Positions 20,397 through 33,797 of a stretch of 64,000 bases of DNA are shown piece after piece (the stretch's first letter is position 1; each line of letters begins with the position of its first letter). Under the pieces are notes generated by a model. The model had not been told where the DNA came from, made no database searches, and saw nothing but the letters and a program-made list of their open reading frames with translations. The position numbers and the translations under genes were made by a program. Origin of the DNA: Branchiostoma floridae (lineage: Eukaryota; Chordata; Leptocardii; Amphioxiformes; Branchiostomatidae); assembly GCF_000003815.2 (NCBI RefSeq), contig NC_049995.1:3541154-3605153 (forward strand). Direction: 5' to 3'.

Positions 20397-23285
20397 TTAT
20401 TTCACATCACCATTGGTGAGTTTAACATCATCTGCGTTATCATATTTCTCTTCTTCAATAGCAGCATTCGGCTTGTATACCAGATAGGCGAGAGAAATGA
20501 AAGTTGCACCCACAATTCTCAGCCCGAGAGCGAGACCGAACACGAACAGGCCCACTTTGCGGCTGTCGTAAACTAGACAGGCGCCTCGTTGGCCACAGGA
20601 TGTCTGCCACTGTGCGCATGCGTTGTCCATGGCGTACCCGTATATCATGGGTCCCGGGATGGTGCCTGAAAAAAAAAACAATGATAAGAAAGAACAGTTG
20701 GAATTTTCTCCTGGACTTATAACACATGATTTCTTTTAAAAAACAAACAGTTCATTCATTTAGAAGTTATACAGAATCTGTATATTTTACCGTATTTACA
20801 ACCATCCAAAAACAAGCATTATACAGAACAAAATAGGCGCAAGATTACATTAATTTCAAGTTGGTGATTTGAATGCCATTATCACATAACTCTTGAAATC
20901 TGTCGTAGCTATTAGAAAGACCAAAAGTAAATTCAACTAAGGAATCGTTGACATTGAAAAACAGCCAGGTACAAGCTATAATAAAACCAGTTTCCAAACA
21001 AGCACAAGAACTGATTACAATAATTATAACTGCTTTTTTATAAGGGTGAAAAAATCTGTAACATACCGATGATTCGGACCATACACCTTTGCATCCCTAG
21101 TCCAAAGGATCTTTGCTTGGGGGGAACAAGCCTGCCGAAAGAAACAAAGACGTAGTAGTTACACTGAAGAGCAATTTCCATACCATGCATAGAAATGATG
21201 CTTACTCTAAACAAAGCATCGAACCATGCAAGCCCCTAGTATCAGCATGTTGCTACGTTAAGAGTGTTAGTCGTTATTGTCCTTGGGGTGACAAACATGA
21301 AAGATAATCAACATAGGCCTAAAGAAACACCAAGTCTGCTGGAATAAATTTATTTTTAAGATATGCTTCAGATTGGGTTTTCTCGTACCTTAAAAGCTAG
21401 GAAAATGGTCATTTTGTATGAAAACAACTTACCTAAGAATAGCAGCCATATAGGAAGGTGCCGCGAAGGCCCCCAACATTCCCATCAAGAACAGAGTAGA
21501 GAAGAACAGGGGCACTCTGTAGGCTTCACAGTCACGCGCGCATGCGCCGTGGGTAGCCAATGACGTCACACCTGAAGTGACGTAAGCAGTAGAATTTTGC
21601 TGCATCCGGGAACTTGTGATGCAGCTACAGTTTGAGTAGACCTGGAGAGGAACATAAACATTCTATGTGGAGGCAAAGATATATAAATGGGTGAAATTGT
21701 CTTTCACAGCAACATGTGACCTTCATACGACATAATTGCGAGGTTGCGGCTGCCTTCGTTACAGAATTCCTCAAGTACAAAAAGTAGCAAAATTACTACG
21801 ACTCACAGTGCTTGAACATGAGGAATTGAACAATGCTGTAAAATAGGGCATCTTACAGTTCCATGTGCGCATGTGCAGTCAAGATGCATTATGGTCTAGG
21901 TCATAGCACAATATTTGCTACGTAAACAAATTTCTCGCCTTTTTTTGACGTTTGTATCAACACGAAATATGATTAATGTTAAACGTAAGATGAAAGGAAG
22001 ACAGAAAGTGTAGTCTTTCGTTAGGTCTTTTCATGACAAAACGTTGGGAAACTGCTTAGTAGCGAATTGATATTGAACTTTGACATAGACCACAATGCAC
22101 CACGACAGCACATCCTCACCATGAACCTTGATATGGATTGAAACCATAAAAACTCACCATGGTTGTATGGTTCAAAGCGGTACAGCCGGCATGGCAGGGA
22201 GACTGGTACTCCATACCGTTTTCACCACACACCGGGTTATACAGATTGTCTGCGCAGGCGCAGGAGTCGGCGCAAGTCATACTAAAAAACGTTATCAGCA
22301 CGTTAGCATAACGGTGGGCAAACGGAGAATGTTACATGGTCAGTGTGCTACTTGTAGACATTTCATGATAACTTTAAATTTGTGCTTAAAGTGCACTTAG
22401 AATTATAGCCATAAACATTTTGTGACTGCAGTTACCTCTTGCATCTCATTCTTAAAATAAAAAAGCATGCACTCCTGAGGCGTTGGCAAAAAAAAAAAAC
22501 AGCATAAAACATCAGCTGGAAAAAACAGCAACATACTTGTTGTTTAGCTGTCCGTAAGCCTTCGGTGGATCTTTGCAGTACATCAGATAAACACAAATTC
22601 CCATTCCTGATATTGTGTACATGATGAGGATGAACCGAAGCAGTTTTTTGCAGTCTACTCCGATTTTCTTGCTAATCCAACCGCCCACCAAGGAACCGAT
22701 CGCAAAGCCGGGGATCATGGATAACCCTGTAAAGAAACATAGTTATTAGTTTGTATGTTTTTGGCGACGCGTCAGTGGCGGAGGCATCTTTGTAGGTACT
22801 CATGAACATGGCTGGTGCCGCCATGTTGGACGGATCCAAAATGGCGACGGGAAAGTTGACACGCATATATAGCACTACTACTTTTAAAAAAACAACTACT
22901 AGTACATATCTACTTAAAAACAACTGCTAGTATATATTTACTTCAGAATTCTATTGGATATCAGATTATTTACAAGTAATTATTATAATTTAAAGACTGA
23001 CATCAAGAAAATACCAAAGGATGCTTACCAAAGTACAATGCCGATGACGTCACAGGAATGCCAAACAATATCTGGCAAACTTTTGGTGCAAAGGCGAACA
23101 TGCCAGAGCTGGACATATTGTCGAAAGAAACTATAACATAAAAATGTGAAAATGAGATAATGTAAAAATAAAAATGAGTTTTATGAAGTTCATACGCATT
23201 CTATTCATTTACGTATGATAAAAGCTTTCTTTCTTATCTGATCCAACAGAAAAACTACAGCACTAAAGATGTGGAAAGGCTACAT

Positions 23286-23330
<45 letters not shown>

Positions 23331-26300
23331 TACATACATACATACATACGTACACACATAATATATACATACATACATACAAAGTCACATACAAAACACA
23401 AACTCGGGCAAACAAGGCGATATCAACACTTCGCTTCTTTGTGGACGTTAAGGGTGGACCAACATATAATATGGAAGTTTAAAATTTAGTTTTGCACTTC
23501 AATTGTAGTTGACCAGACGAAGATCACTGCACTTCTGTTTACATATATTTACCTCCGAGAGTCAGCAGTACATAAGAATAAGACCTTGCAAGGTCCAGCA
23601 GCGACTTCAGCAGGTCTTCCAGGGCTCCTCGGATCCTCTCAATGATCGACTGGATTTGAGCTTCTTCGTCGGCCTTCGTGACGTCACTCTCGGCCGCTTT
23701 CGTAGGCAGCTGTGCCTCGTCGTCATGCAACTCTTCGGAGCCTTTCGGAAAAATCACAAAATACACATAGTGAGAGAAAGAGGAATCCAAGTAAATGAAA
23801 TAGAGGGAGCAAAGGTCTTCACACCAAGGATTAGGCAGAAACTGTAAACGAAAGTTGAAGGAATAACTAAAGATTAAATGACAAGGGCTAATATGATTAT
23901 AGAAACATGTCTTTGTAGACGCTGATGACAAAGATGACTGAGCAAATGGTTACTTTTTCGTTATTCTTAGAGATATGAACATGAAACATGGCATATTAAG
24001 TTATATTTGCGAACGCTAAACCTTACGAAAAGGTCACATTTGTGTTTTCGTTGCCTTTAGTAAATCTTTCTCCACATTTAAAGGCGTTATACGTATCTCT
24101 AAAACTGTCCTGTTTTGTACTGGGGATATTCCTTTTTTTTCATAGACTTCGAGGATCCTACAGTCATGTAATACAGCTTACCTGGTAGCTTGCGCGGGAA
24201 CCCAAAGAGTGGAATGGCGACCAGGATGCCGAGTGTACCCAGTACAGGGAAGCCGAACCACCAGTTCCCGATCCATCGTGGATCCCATGGCGTCAAACCG
24301 GCCCTGGGTTCAATCAAAGATGTAAGAAATCAATGCACTTCCTGTCACTCTATGTAAATGTGACTAGTATACGAAAAATATAGCTGCAAAAACATAATGA
24401 ATAGGTAGACCAAACACAATAACCCCCGTGTATTAGTAGTATAATTATTCATCGACCCCATGGCATATGTCTGATAGACGACTATTTCTACTAACTCTGA
24501 ACGCTACTTCCTGTCGCTCCTGCAAGTCTGATGGTTACACCATCGTCCAACACACTTCCTTCCCTCTCTACTGACAGTATATTCAATCAACTACACCACA
24601 CAAGAGCATAAACATCGAGACACACTGAAACATATCGTTTGTACACAAAGGCAATCAATCAATCAATCAATTAGTTAAAAAATGATGGAATCGATGGATT
24701 AAAGAAGGCATATCCCATATTTTGTAGTTACAAATACAAATTCACTTTGCTAAAATGTTCTTATTGTTACATGTCTAATCATTATTACTTACGAGTATCC
24801 ATCCTCGATTGGCCACTCCACATACAGACTGAGAAGCTGCCCGATCAGGACGTACCCGATAGTTGGACCAATGCACACAATTGTGAACATTATAGCTGGA
24901 AATGTAAACAAACACAATATGATTGTGAAATAATTTCATGACTAAGCTATCCCTGTTGTTCAAGATGCAGGAGAGGTAATAAAGTTACGGGGGATGATCC
25001 ATTAGTGTGAAATCATCTTCCAGCCAGGGACCTAATTTCGAAAATTTCATTAAAGGGATTGAATTGTACACTTGCAATTGAGAAAAGTTGCACAAAATAA
25101 ATTAGATTTGCATTGTGACATTCCGAAGGCCCACAACCACAATATCGCAAGCAAATCCTACGCAATTTGTCGTTGTGGGGCTTCGTACAACTTACCCACG
25201 TAGAGGCCAGAAACTTTCTTCTTGACGTTCTCGTCCATGTAGGCGATCCCTACGGTAAACAGGGAACCTCCGCACTGACTTAGGAAGAACTGAGCAACCA
25301 CGAACACGTACAGGTAGTTACTGAGTGCGCTGAAGCTGTAAAAAGATATCAAAGAATTATCATGAATGCTAGATTCCATTTGATTTCATTGATCACACAT
25401 TTTCTTTTTTGTATTACTATAACATATGACTGTGTTAGTACTAGTTACTTCTCCTTTTTATTGATTCACTGATCATACCTCTTTTGTTGTATTATTATAA
25501 CATATGATTGTGTTAGTTACTTATGTTTGTTATTTATTGATTTCACTGATCGTACATCTTTTGTATTATTATAACATGTGCAGTTCTTTCTTTGTTAATT
25601 ATTATTCCATTGATCATACATTTTGTATAAGCATAGAGGAGGAGGGCACAGCATAAACCGTTAAGGTTTTTCCCTCCTCCTGCACCTTTTATATTTTATT
25701 CTCTTCTGTATCTATTATCATTTTGTATGTGCAAACTGAATAAACAAACAAACAAACAAACATTTCAACGATATCCATAGGCTGTACCAAAACAGAAAGA
25801 CAACTTCCAGGATATGAAAGTGAACTTGATAGACACATGTCCATAACTGGGTGAAGATCAGGACCTTATTTGCATAATTAAGTTATAAATTCCATAATTC
25901 CAGTGTTTTCTAAAATGATTGACTTACTGACTTGACTTTCCATGACATCATCATGATAGCACATATGTAATCAATGACAGGTGGAACACATAGATAGCAA
26001 GTAAGGAGCTAATGGTCTTAATTAATACGAAAAAGTTGCAATCTCTATCAGTGGTAAATGATGAGAATTTGACACGTGACTCGTGTAAGCAGGTTGCGCG
26101 TGTATTTCCCCGTGCATGGATTACCTAAATGTGATTTGCATTATAGGCAATGAACTGTTGTAACATTTCTAAATGCTCTAAACGTGTTAGGGAGGCACTG
26201 CGCTATTTGTTAAATGTTCAATAATACAAATGTGTAATCACTGACCTTTCGGTAGTTTCGGTGGTGCATTGTTCAGTTGAACTGCCATTGTTGGAGGACT

Positions 26301-27876
26301 GATGGCACATCGTGTTGGTCTGCTGGGAAGAGGTCACGTTTGTTGCGTAACTGCCGGGTGCTTCGTAACGTCCTGGTAAGAAAAACACAAAATCATATCC
26401 ATAGGGTCACATGATAAGTTAAGACTCAGTGGGTCAGTATTGCTGAAGAAGACCAAATGATTGGTTGGTCTGACCAAAATGATTGGTTGGTCTACATTTC
26501 GATAAGTGTTGGTAATTTGCAAATTGCAAAACCTTAATATTTTTTCTGTTCTTTTTCTTGAACAAAAACTTTGATAACTTTTTACAACGAAAAGTCTGCA
26601 TAGAACACATTTGTTATATCTAACTCAGTGTAGATACTGCCACTGAATTACCTGTTAAGAAGTGCGGCGAGGCGAACAGGAAACAACCAACCCCATACAG
26701 CAGCGTTACCGCTCCAAGCCACTTCCCCTGGAAAAAAAGGGAATGAAATGGAATGATTTACTCATGATACCGCATTTAAAACAATCAGGATGGCCAGATA
26801 CAGGTAATTGTGCAACATGTTGAATAGGACTACTGAGACCTTGTTGACACCAAGACTTGCGGTGTGCCTGTTTTAGTTGGCGTGACAGGAAGTGGAATTC
26901 AGAGGTGGTAGAATAAGTCGTTCGTTGGACATGAAATTCCAGACTAAAGGAATTATCGAACAAGACATCAGTTCAACAGGACGTATGACAAACTAAATAT
27001 TTGTCGAAGAATCATACCATGTTCTAACAACTCCTACCTTATGCGTTTTGCCGGCGATGTGTGTTACGAATGGCATCGTGACAAGGGCAAAGATCTGGTA
27101 GGAACTGACGATGAAGCCACTCTTGGAGCTGGACATCTCAAACCGTCTCTCCAATGTAGATATGATCCCAGGAATGAATCCGTAAGTTGACGTGCACTGA
27201 CGGAAAATGAGGAATAAGACGCAACGATTACTTTAATACATCGATAAAGGTTAGACATCTAGGTATGTATTAAGATACGCCAAAAACCAGTAACTCAAGC
27301 AACTTGATATGATTTTGAAACGGTCAGACGTTTTAGAGAGCATTCACTATCTTTTGTCAGTGACACTAAATATTCTAAGGTTCAGTTGTATGACAAAGTA
27401 ATAAAAAGTCAGGCATGCAGTTAAAAAGACAAATAGGGTAAATATGTCATTTTTTTTATATCTGTACATTTACATTATTCTATAACTATCGGATGACCAT
27501 AGCCTAGCTTATAGCCATATTTGCTAGATTTGTGAGTATACACCCGCCATTTTGAATCTGTCGCCATTTTGAATCTGCCGCCATTTTGATTCTGAGCCAC
27601 CTTGCGGGGGACGCCTAAAGTTACAATGACGAGTCTCCTTACCTCAAGGGCACCAGTAAGACCCACGAAAAAGAGCAGCCATCTTGAAGTGTTGAAGACT
27701 TGAAGGAAATCAGGTTTAAAGCCGAACCAGCCGAATCGAAAGTTTTTCTCCTTCTCCTTCTGGATTTGCGCCGTTGTGTTGAAAGGCTCGTACCGAGGGG
27801 TTGTGTCGAGCAGGGGGCGGCCATTTTGGTGATGGGCCAGCTGGCGAAGGTCGGGTAAACTGCTGAACATGGACAT
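20397..27876 (-). CDS. Gene C: OATP/SLCO solute carrier, complete, 14 coding exons, 702 aa
   Basis: Closest paralogue of gene B, with every intron at the same place. Coding exons in transcript order: 27643-27876, 27038-27196, 26652-26727, 26246-26372, 25196-25335, 24793-24895, 24182-24303, 23553-23741, 23029-23130, 22537-22726, 22158-22281, 21433-21641, 21067-21131, 20397-20665. Phases sum to 2109 nt and the frame is intact. Seen: start MSMFSSLPDLRQ, FGWFGFKPDFL, signature DPRWIGNWW, an intracellular loop with mixed acidic and basic residues (GSEELHDDEAQLPTK), a Kazal-like domain with the standard spacing, and a last segment with DNACAQWQTSC. Like gene B, it is predicted to carry amphipathic anions across the plasma membrane; substrate unknown. 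An upstream untranslated exon is likely at 29205. A dinucleotide-repeat intron lies near 23.3 kb. Confidence 0.9.
22158..22281 (-). CDS. Gene C Kazal-like extracellular loop exon
   Basis: It encodes MTCADSCACADNLYNPVCGE followed by QSPCHAGCTALNHTTM. Cysteine spacing C-x3-C-x-C-x8-C-x10-C-x3-C is the same as in genes B, D and E. The exon has 124 bp and ends phase 0, as in gene B. Its 3' half is nearly identical to gene B at the nucleotide level while the 5' half has diverged. Confidence 0.92.
23287..23385. repeat. CA microsatellite grading into CATA
   Basis: Alternating cacaca for about 40 bp is followed by catacatacata units. It lies in the intron between gene C exons 23029-23130 and 23553-23741. 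Confidence 0.9.
24182..24303 (-). CDS. Gene C exon with the OATP signature
   Basis: It encodes AGLTPWDPRWIGNWWFGFPV and a hydrophobic stretch ending FPRKLPG. It has the same length, phase and GNWW variant as gene B, so the A-to-N change predates the B/C duplication or was homogenised between them. Confidence 0.9.
25625..25763 (+). repeat. Retroelement-like 3' end with (AAAC)n tail
   Basis: The segment agaggaggagggcacagc...ttccctcctcctgcac forms a short hairpin. It is followed by gtgcaaactgaataaac and an aaac run. This resembles the tail at 2400-2498. It lies in a gene C intron. Confidence 0.45.
27288..27383 (+). repeat. Single arm of the 1068-1343 fold-back family
   Basis: The sequence cagtaactcaagcaacttga...aacggtcagacgttt...gtcagtgaca matches one arm of the element next to gene A. 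The second arm is missing. It lies in intron 1 of gene C. Confidence 0.65.
27643..27876 (-). CDS. Gene C first coding exon
   Basis: The ATG follows directly on an acceptor (ttttccatag), so the leader is on another exon. It encodes MSMFSSLPDLRQ, LLDTTPRYEPF, FGWFGFKPDFL and the start of TM1. It ends GCCCTTGAG|GTAAGG in phase 0. The length equals that of the gene B exon. Confidence 0.9.
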
Positions 27877-29204
27877 CTATGGAAAAGCGGTCGAAGAGTG
27901 AGATTTTACGTCAAATCAGGGCACAGACATCACACTTTGGTTTCCAAAGAGTTCTTTGTTTCTTCTTCTACCTCTATATAATACAAGAAAAAAGGCCTCA
28001 CGGCACATCGTATACTGGGGGAGTGCAGCTGATGTGGTAAGTGGTGGGGCACGAAAAAATAAGACATAAACGAACGAAAAAGTGCGTAAAATGAACTGAA
28101 CTGTGGAACTACAGTATGTACAACTGCCATGCCTCGGCTTACAATATGGTGATTGTCAGCAAGCTCTTTACACATGAATCCAATGTACTATTAATTTAAA
28201 AGTTTGAGTTCTGATCAATGTTGACATAGATTTATTTTTCATCGATTGGTGGGCAATGGATGCTTTGTAGGAATCGCTAATGATGTAAAAGCGCTACTAC
28301 ATTTCGTTGCAGACAAAATGTAATAGCATATGGGTAAGCTAAGGGAAATGAGTAACGCCTTGTTCTTGTTCTTCTTCTTCTCGGTTCAGCACTCCTGCTA
28401 TACTCTTTGCCAACGTCATTTCGCAACTCGATACCGTAAACAGAGGCGAAGCATAAACAATGCGAAGTAAGTGAAGAATTCTCCAAGTTGATGAAACAAT
28501 AGCTAGTCTATACTCCGCATTTACTTGTGTGCTGACCACGGTTACACCAACTGGCTGCCAATCATTAATTTTAGATACAGAAAGTTCCTAACAACAAGAT
28601 GAAAAGTGGATCGTATGAGATATTCAAAGGTGATACAATCGGTCTTTAAACCACAGCGCGCGGTAACATTCGTCGCGTTGCAGACAGTCGTACGATGTTA
28701 ATCTCGCTTGATTTTCAAGCACGCTGTGACTGAACTAACCCCCGAATACGTTATAAGACAGTCTTTTCCCAAACAACACAGCTGAATTTTGTTCAACACT
28801 TGCAAGCATATTCCAAGAATTCATTCAGTTGACGATCGTAAGACGACCTTACCACAATGGTGACTTAGATGACGATCTTTACAAAAATGTTTGATTAAAA
28901 TGCTACCTTGCTTCGATGCGCATCCCCTCCAAAATGATCTTATATATCCACTGATAACTTGTCCGTCGTTCGGCCGACGAAATCAACAAACAGCAAGACA
29001 TCGACAAAATCTTGGTAATACATTTCAACTATTGCATCATTGTGTTTTCCAGCATCTTTTAAATGAAAAAAAGGCAAAGATTGAAATATCGAGTAGGGTT
29101 TTTTTTTTCGAGATAAGAATATAATTAGATATTAGAATATGTCTCTTTCTACTTAGAGATAAAATTATAGATTAGTCTAATAGAATTTCTAGAATGGTTC
29201 CTAC

Positions 29205-29300
29205 CTTATACACCTGTTGTCAGCCGGACGGTAGAACAGAAAAGTGAGGTTGTGTGTCGGCACGGTCGCCTTTGGGCAAGGTGTATTTGCATCTGGGCCT
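29205..29300 (-). other. Putative 5' untranslated exon of gene C
   Basis: A donor (AAG|GTAGGA) ends a stretch ACAGGTGTATAAG similar to the end of the proposed gene B leader exon. It lies 1.3 kb upstream of the first coding exon. The upstream limit is nominal. Transcript data are needed to fix the start site. Confidence 0.45.
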
Positions 29301-29796
29301 TTCGCCAAGGGCACCTCTTCATTTGTGATTGACACAGCCCTCCTCTTGTGCAACGCTCAGCACAAACGTGTTACTACGTAGGTATCATGTGTAGCGCGAT
29401 GTGAGAATCTCGAAATATCTGTCGAGTTCATTTTTAAATGTCTCGTTTATTGTAAAACCAAATGAAACTTGTTCAGTTAAATTTTAAATCAAGTAATATT
29501 TTATGCTCTCAACGATTGGTGTAAATATGCTACTGTAAAAGAATAATTATGCTAAACAAAGTTTAATATAGACAATATCTTAAGAAGCATAGTTGATTTT
29601 AAATAACAGCAAGTAGATAAAAGATATAATGTTGTAATGTAGTAAGGCTGTCAATGACAGTCAACCTGATTGTATGTTCCAGTGCAATTCAGTGCATGTG
29701 TTTGCGTGCAATGCGACACTGTAAAACTTTGTGTGTGAAATAATAAACAAAATCATCAGCATCGTCATCATCTCCATGTAAAATGGAGGTACGGTG

Positions 29797-29828
29797 TGTC
29801 TGTCTGACTGTCTGTCTGTCTGTCTGTA
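29797..29828. repeat. TCTG microsatellite
   Basis: About eight tetranucleotide units with one interruption, in the intergenic region upstream of gene C. Confidence 0.85.
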
Positions 29829-32215
29829 AGATACCATGATAATAAGGGTAGATCCTTTTTAAATTTTACTCCAAAAAAACTTAAGCTTCAGAAATAAATT
29901 GCATTTGTACATATACATTTGTAACGCACTTAAATCTGTCTTTCTAGTCTTCGAATCATCCTTTAAATAAACATTCATTAAAATGATCAATAAGAACGCT
30001 AAATGTGTATGAAAAGTCACCAACAATAGAACTATTTTTGATAAATTAAATCCCTCCTGTTAAAGGGCCCTGACTTTTTGTTGACCTTTCTCCTCTTGCA
30101 GGGATCCCACTAATAGGCTATTTGTCATCCTTGGTTTGAAGTTGCGCCTAAGGCATCTTTAGACACTCGTTGCATCATTGGTTGCACACGCGACTTCGCC
30201 ACCTTTTGACTACTCTTACTCGATGGCGACGTTGTAGGTGGTCGTACGATTGTGTCATTGTGATGTTATGAATTTTCAATCAGGCTGTGATAGAACTAAC
30301 CAGTGATAAGGATCTAAGACAGCATATTTCGTAATAAGGCAGAAAAAATTCGTACAAATGTGCACGATCATCCCTGGATCGATTCGCGATCGTACGACTA
30401 TCGTACGACGCATGTTACGGGATCGTAAAGGTGCGGTTAACAGGTTGCATGCATTCTTGTCTCCTTGTGCGATTTTAAGCAAAGATTATGGTCTAATCTG
30501 CCGTTGACAAGGTTTTACAACAAGGTCCTTTCGTCATCATGAGACAGTTTGATTTTATAGGACACATGTACACTCACGAGGTCTCAAGACTTTCCTGAGG
30601 TTCTGTCCTACATCTGTTGTAAGGAAATTGTCAGTTTGTTATAGACTGGCAAACATTATTCTCACAAAGACCCTCAACTACAAGTCTATTCTTTGTTAAC
30701 TTTTGTAACTGCATTACATCACTGAATAGCACGTTTTGTTTGGCAGGTAGGTTCTCTATTAAATCTTAAGAAATGCGATGTAAAATTCATTTCAACCGAG
30801 ATGCCACAGTATATACTAACAAACGTTTTGCAAAAACATAATTTAACATCTGTCAATCAAGCTATCAGTTACGACAGATCCACTTCTGTTTGACCATAAG
30901 TGGGGTGAAGTCAACGCCAAATCCTTCTGGTCGCTGCTGTTTTCAGAAGCCAGTTTGCAGAGAATAAATTTTGAAAAAGCTTTCGACCACGAAACCGTTA
31001 TTGGTAACTGCTGACAGATAGGTGGCTATTCAAAACAACATGCAGTAGGTGCGTTAATAAGACTATATAAAAGAATAAACAGTGACATGGAGACATCGTT
31101 GTCATGTTGTCATGTTTGTAATGCCCACTTTTAATACAAAATGTTGATTGCACTGATCTTGCTTGGTTGGGGAGGGGGCGTTTTAGAACGTAGAGTTGTG
31201 ATATGTATTTAGAAAACAGCACAAAAGCGTTCTCAATATTTTGTATGACGATTCGCTGCCCTTTCCTTGACTTATTTGTAAAACCACAATTGACAGCCCG
31301 TGTCAGTACGGGTCATGTACCCTTTTAAGACTTCAGGATCTGCCTAGGGCTTCTTCAAACAAATCACACTCATTTTACCTGGGCTCAAAACAGAACCAAT
31401 CTTACAGTGCGGCTCTACACTCGTTTGTGGGTGATGTTTACATATATTCCTACACTGTGCATGTATAAAGTATGCGAGGGCAGTAGTAGTTGACAGTAAT
31501 ACGTGTCCTGTTTGCTTCTAGTACTACAGATGCACATGCTCGGTCCCTCTTCGGGGCGTGCGTTGGCATATCCCACCTGTGATGTAAGGCATTTTGACAT
31601 GTTCAGTACCCTCCGGCTAAGGCACTTACCGACAGAGACGGACCATTGTCCCTTTTAGTAAGGCACCTGTGGAGCTTTAGGCGTTTTCCCACGAACACGA
31701 ATGCTGGCAAGAGTCCATTTTTGGTCACAAATATGCTGACTTCTGGCCTATGATTGAACTGTGTGGTAGCTTGAGCTGTCAGGTGTACTATTAGTGGTCA
31801 TTTGAGGAGCGCAAGGCGCTTGCTGTATGATATAAGAAGTAAAATATGCTGTATATTTTATATGATACTTTTGTATGAAATATTCACTAAAGGTATCAGA
31901 ATGGTGCATAGAAATGACATCTTTAGGGAGTCATACTTTTCGCTACCATTTGTTCAAATCGCTAGTTATTTTCAATTTAACCATTATGTGATTCGCGTAG
32001 AGGTATCATGGAAAAGAAAGTCTATAGTCTACTTAGAATTCGTATAAATTTTGCATCAAAATGTTTTTTATTCTTTAAATTAAGGTTGAAATCTCAGTTG
32101 CAGACTTTTAAAGTTTACTTCTTTAATGAGAACAGATTCACCTCTGATCGTCATACAAATAGAAGAGGTTGCTTCTACTATGCAACACCTGTATGTCTTG
32201 AGTAACGCAAACAAA

Positions 32216-32596
32216 CGCCACTCTAGCCTCCTTCACCGGCCTCTCTGGGAAGCTTGGCGATTTTTTTTTTCGGGGAGTAGGTCGATTCGCGATTTTTAAC
32301 CGGGAATATCATGCCGGTAAAGGAATATATGCCGGGAAAGGAATATGCACCGGAAAGCTTGTACGGGCTAGGCGAAATNNNNNNNNNNNNNNNNNNNNNN
32401 NNNNNNNNNNNNNNNNNNNNNNNNNNNNNNNNNNNNNNNNNNNNNNNNNNNNNNNNNNNNNNNNNNNNNNNNNNNNNNTGCATATTCCTTTCCCGGCATA
32501 ATATTCCCGGTTAAAAATCGCGAATCGACCTACCCCCCCGGAAAAAAAAGATCGCCAAGCTTCCCAGAGAGGCCGGTGAAGGAGGCTACGCCACTC
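32216..32596. mobile_element. hAT-like MITE with perfect 8-bp target-site duplication (contains gap)
   Basis: Perfect direct repeats cgccactc at 32216-32223 and 32589-32596 bracket an element (32224-32588) with inverted ends TAGCCTCCTTCACCGGCCTC. Each arm is about 125 bp. A 100-N gap replaces the middle. An 8-bp duplication with TAG-type termini fits the hAT superfamily. The hairpin structure probably caused the assembly gap. Confidence 0.85.
32379..32478. other. Assembly gap (100 N)
   Basis: A nominal-size gap inside the inverted-repeat element above; true length unknown. Confidence 0.99.
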
Positions 32597-33797
32597 AAGC
32601 ACTGCACATAATATGCAGTTGCATGTCTCAACTTAATATATGCAGGGTATGGTACCAATCACTGACTGTAGTTTGCGGTCATCTGTTTTTTATTTGTCCA
32701 AAAACAAAAAACGTACGTCATTAAGAAAACAACGCACTGAAGGTCAGATTTAAACGTCAAACAAATAGGGTCTAAGCTGTCATTTGTCTTTGACACGTGC
32801 CCAACCATTTTTGTGGTCAATGTTTTTACTTCAACCGATAGGATGTTGACCTTTGCTTTTTCGGGCTCACGAAATATGGGTGGTCGCTTCTTAGCTGGTA
32901 CCGATGCTGAGTTTACATTCATTAACTTCAAAATGTTCTAGATGTATTGAAACGTGCGTTTCCATGCTAATTATATCCTTCCAATAGTCACTTTAAAGGA
33001 CTATCGCTTCTTTTGAAGTCGGCGAAGGCACGATCACAGTACAAGCTTTTCACTTCAGTTTAGATTGATTGTGGTGATACTGTTTTGATATCCTGTGGAC
33101 ATATATGGAGAAATGAAACCCTTAACAGAAGTGCATTTTGTTGTATTTTATTTCACCATAGAGAGAAGTTTCACAAAATAGTGTTTTGCATAGACCGATA
33201 AATTTCTCGGATATTATAATATACATGTGTACATAAAAGTTATAACAGTATAACTCTAAGGGTTTATTTGTGTATCATTTTGTAAGTATAGACCCACATA
33301 TGAACAAACATACCGACCGATATGTCATATCGTCTGATTTACATAACGTCCTTCCGTTACATAGCAAATATATGCACCTTGTTTTTGTTTATACGAAGTA
33401 GAACAATAACATGTTTAAAGAAAAACGTTATAATATTCAAATTCTATGATGCATCTTTTTCTTTCACATCGTTTGGACCCAAATAATTCATGCTAGATCC
33501 GCTATGTCTTACCTACACCATGTACATATTGAATACAACTTTTCTGTATTTTTAAATAACTTCATCCGAAAATTTTGAAGACCTGTCATTATTCAACATA
33601 ATAAAAGTGTTTTCACTTACTCTTGGTTAGGTCATTTAAGGCTGGAATCTATTAATAAAGCATAGAAATATTGTACATTTTCTACTTCTCGGGTAATTTT
33701 TCTAGACCAAGTTCGACACACAAAGAAATGTGCTCAGATCTGTTTATTACACCCATATAGAAAAGTTATTCATCCATTATCTGTGTAAAAGAAAAGA

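Noticed and set aside
23284-23385. Repeated short units as a CRISPR array or other prokaryotic feature
   Set aside because: These are simple microsatellites in an animal intron; nothing prokaryotic is present.
32224-32588. Palindromic arms as an assembly inversion artefact around a gap
   Set aside because: The perfect 8-bp direct repeat immediately outside both arms is better explained by transposition.
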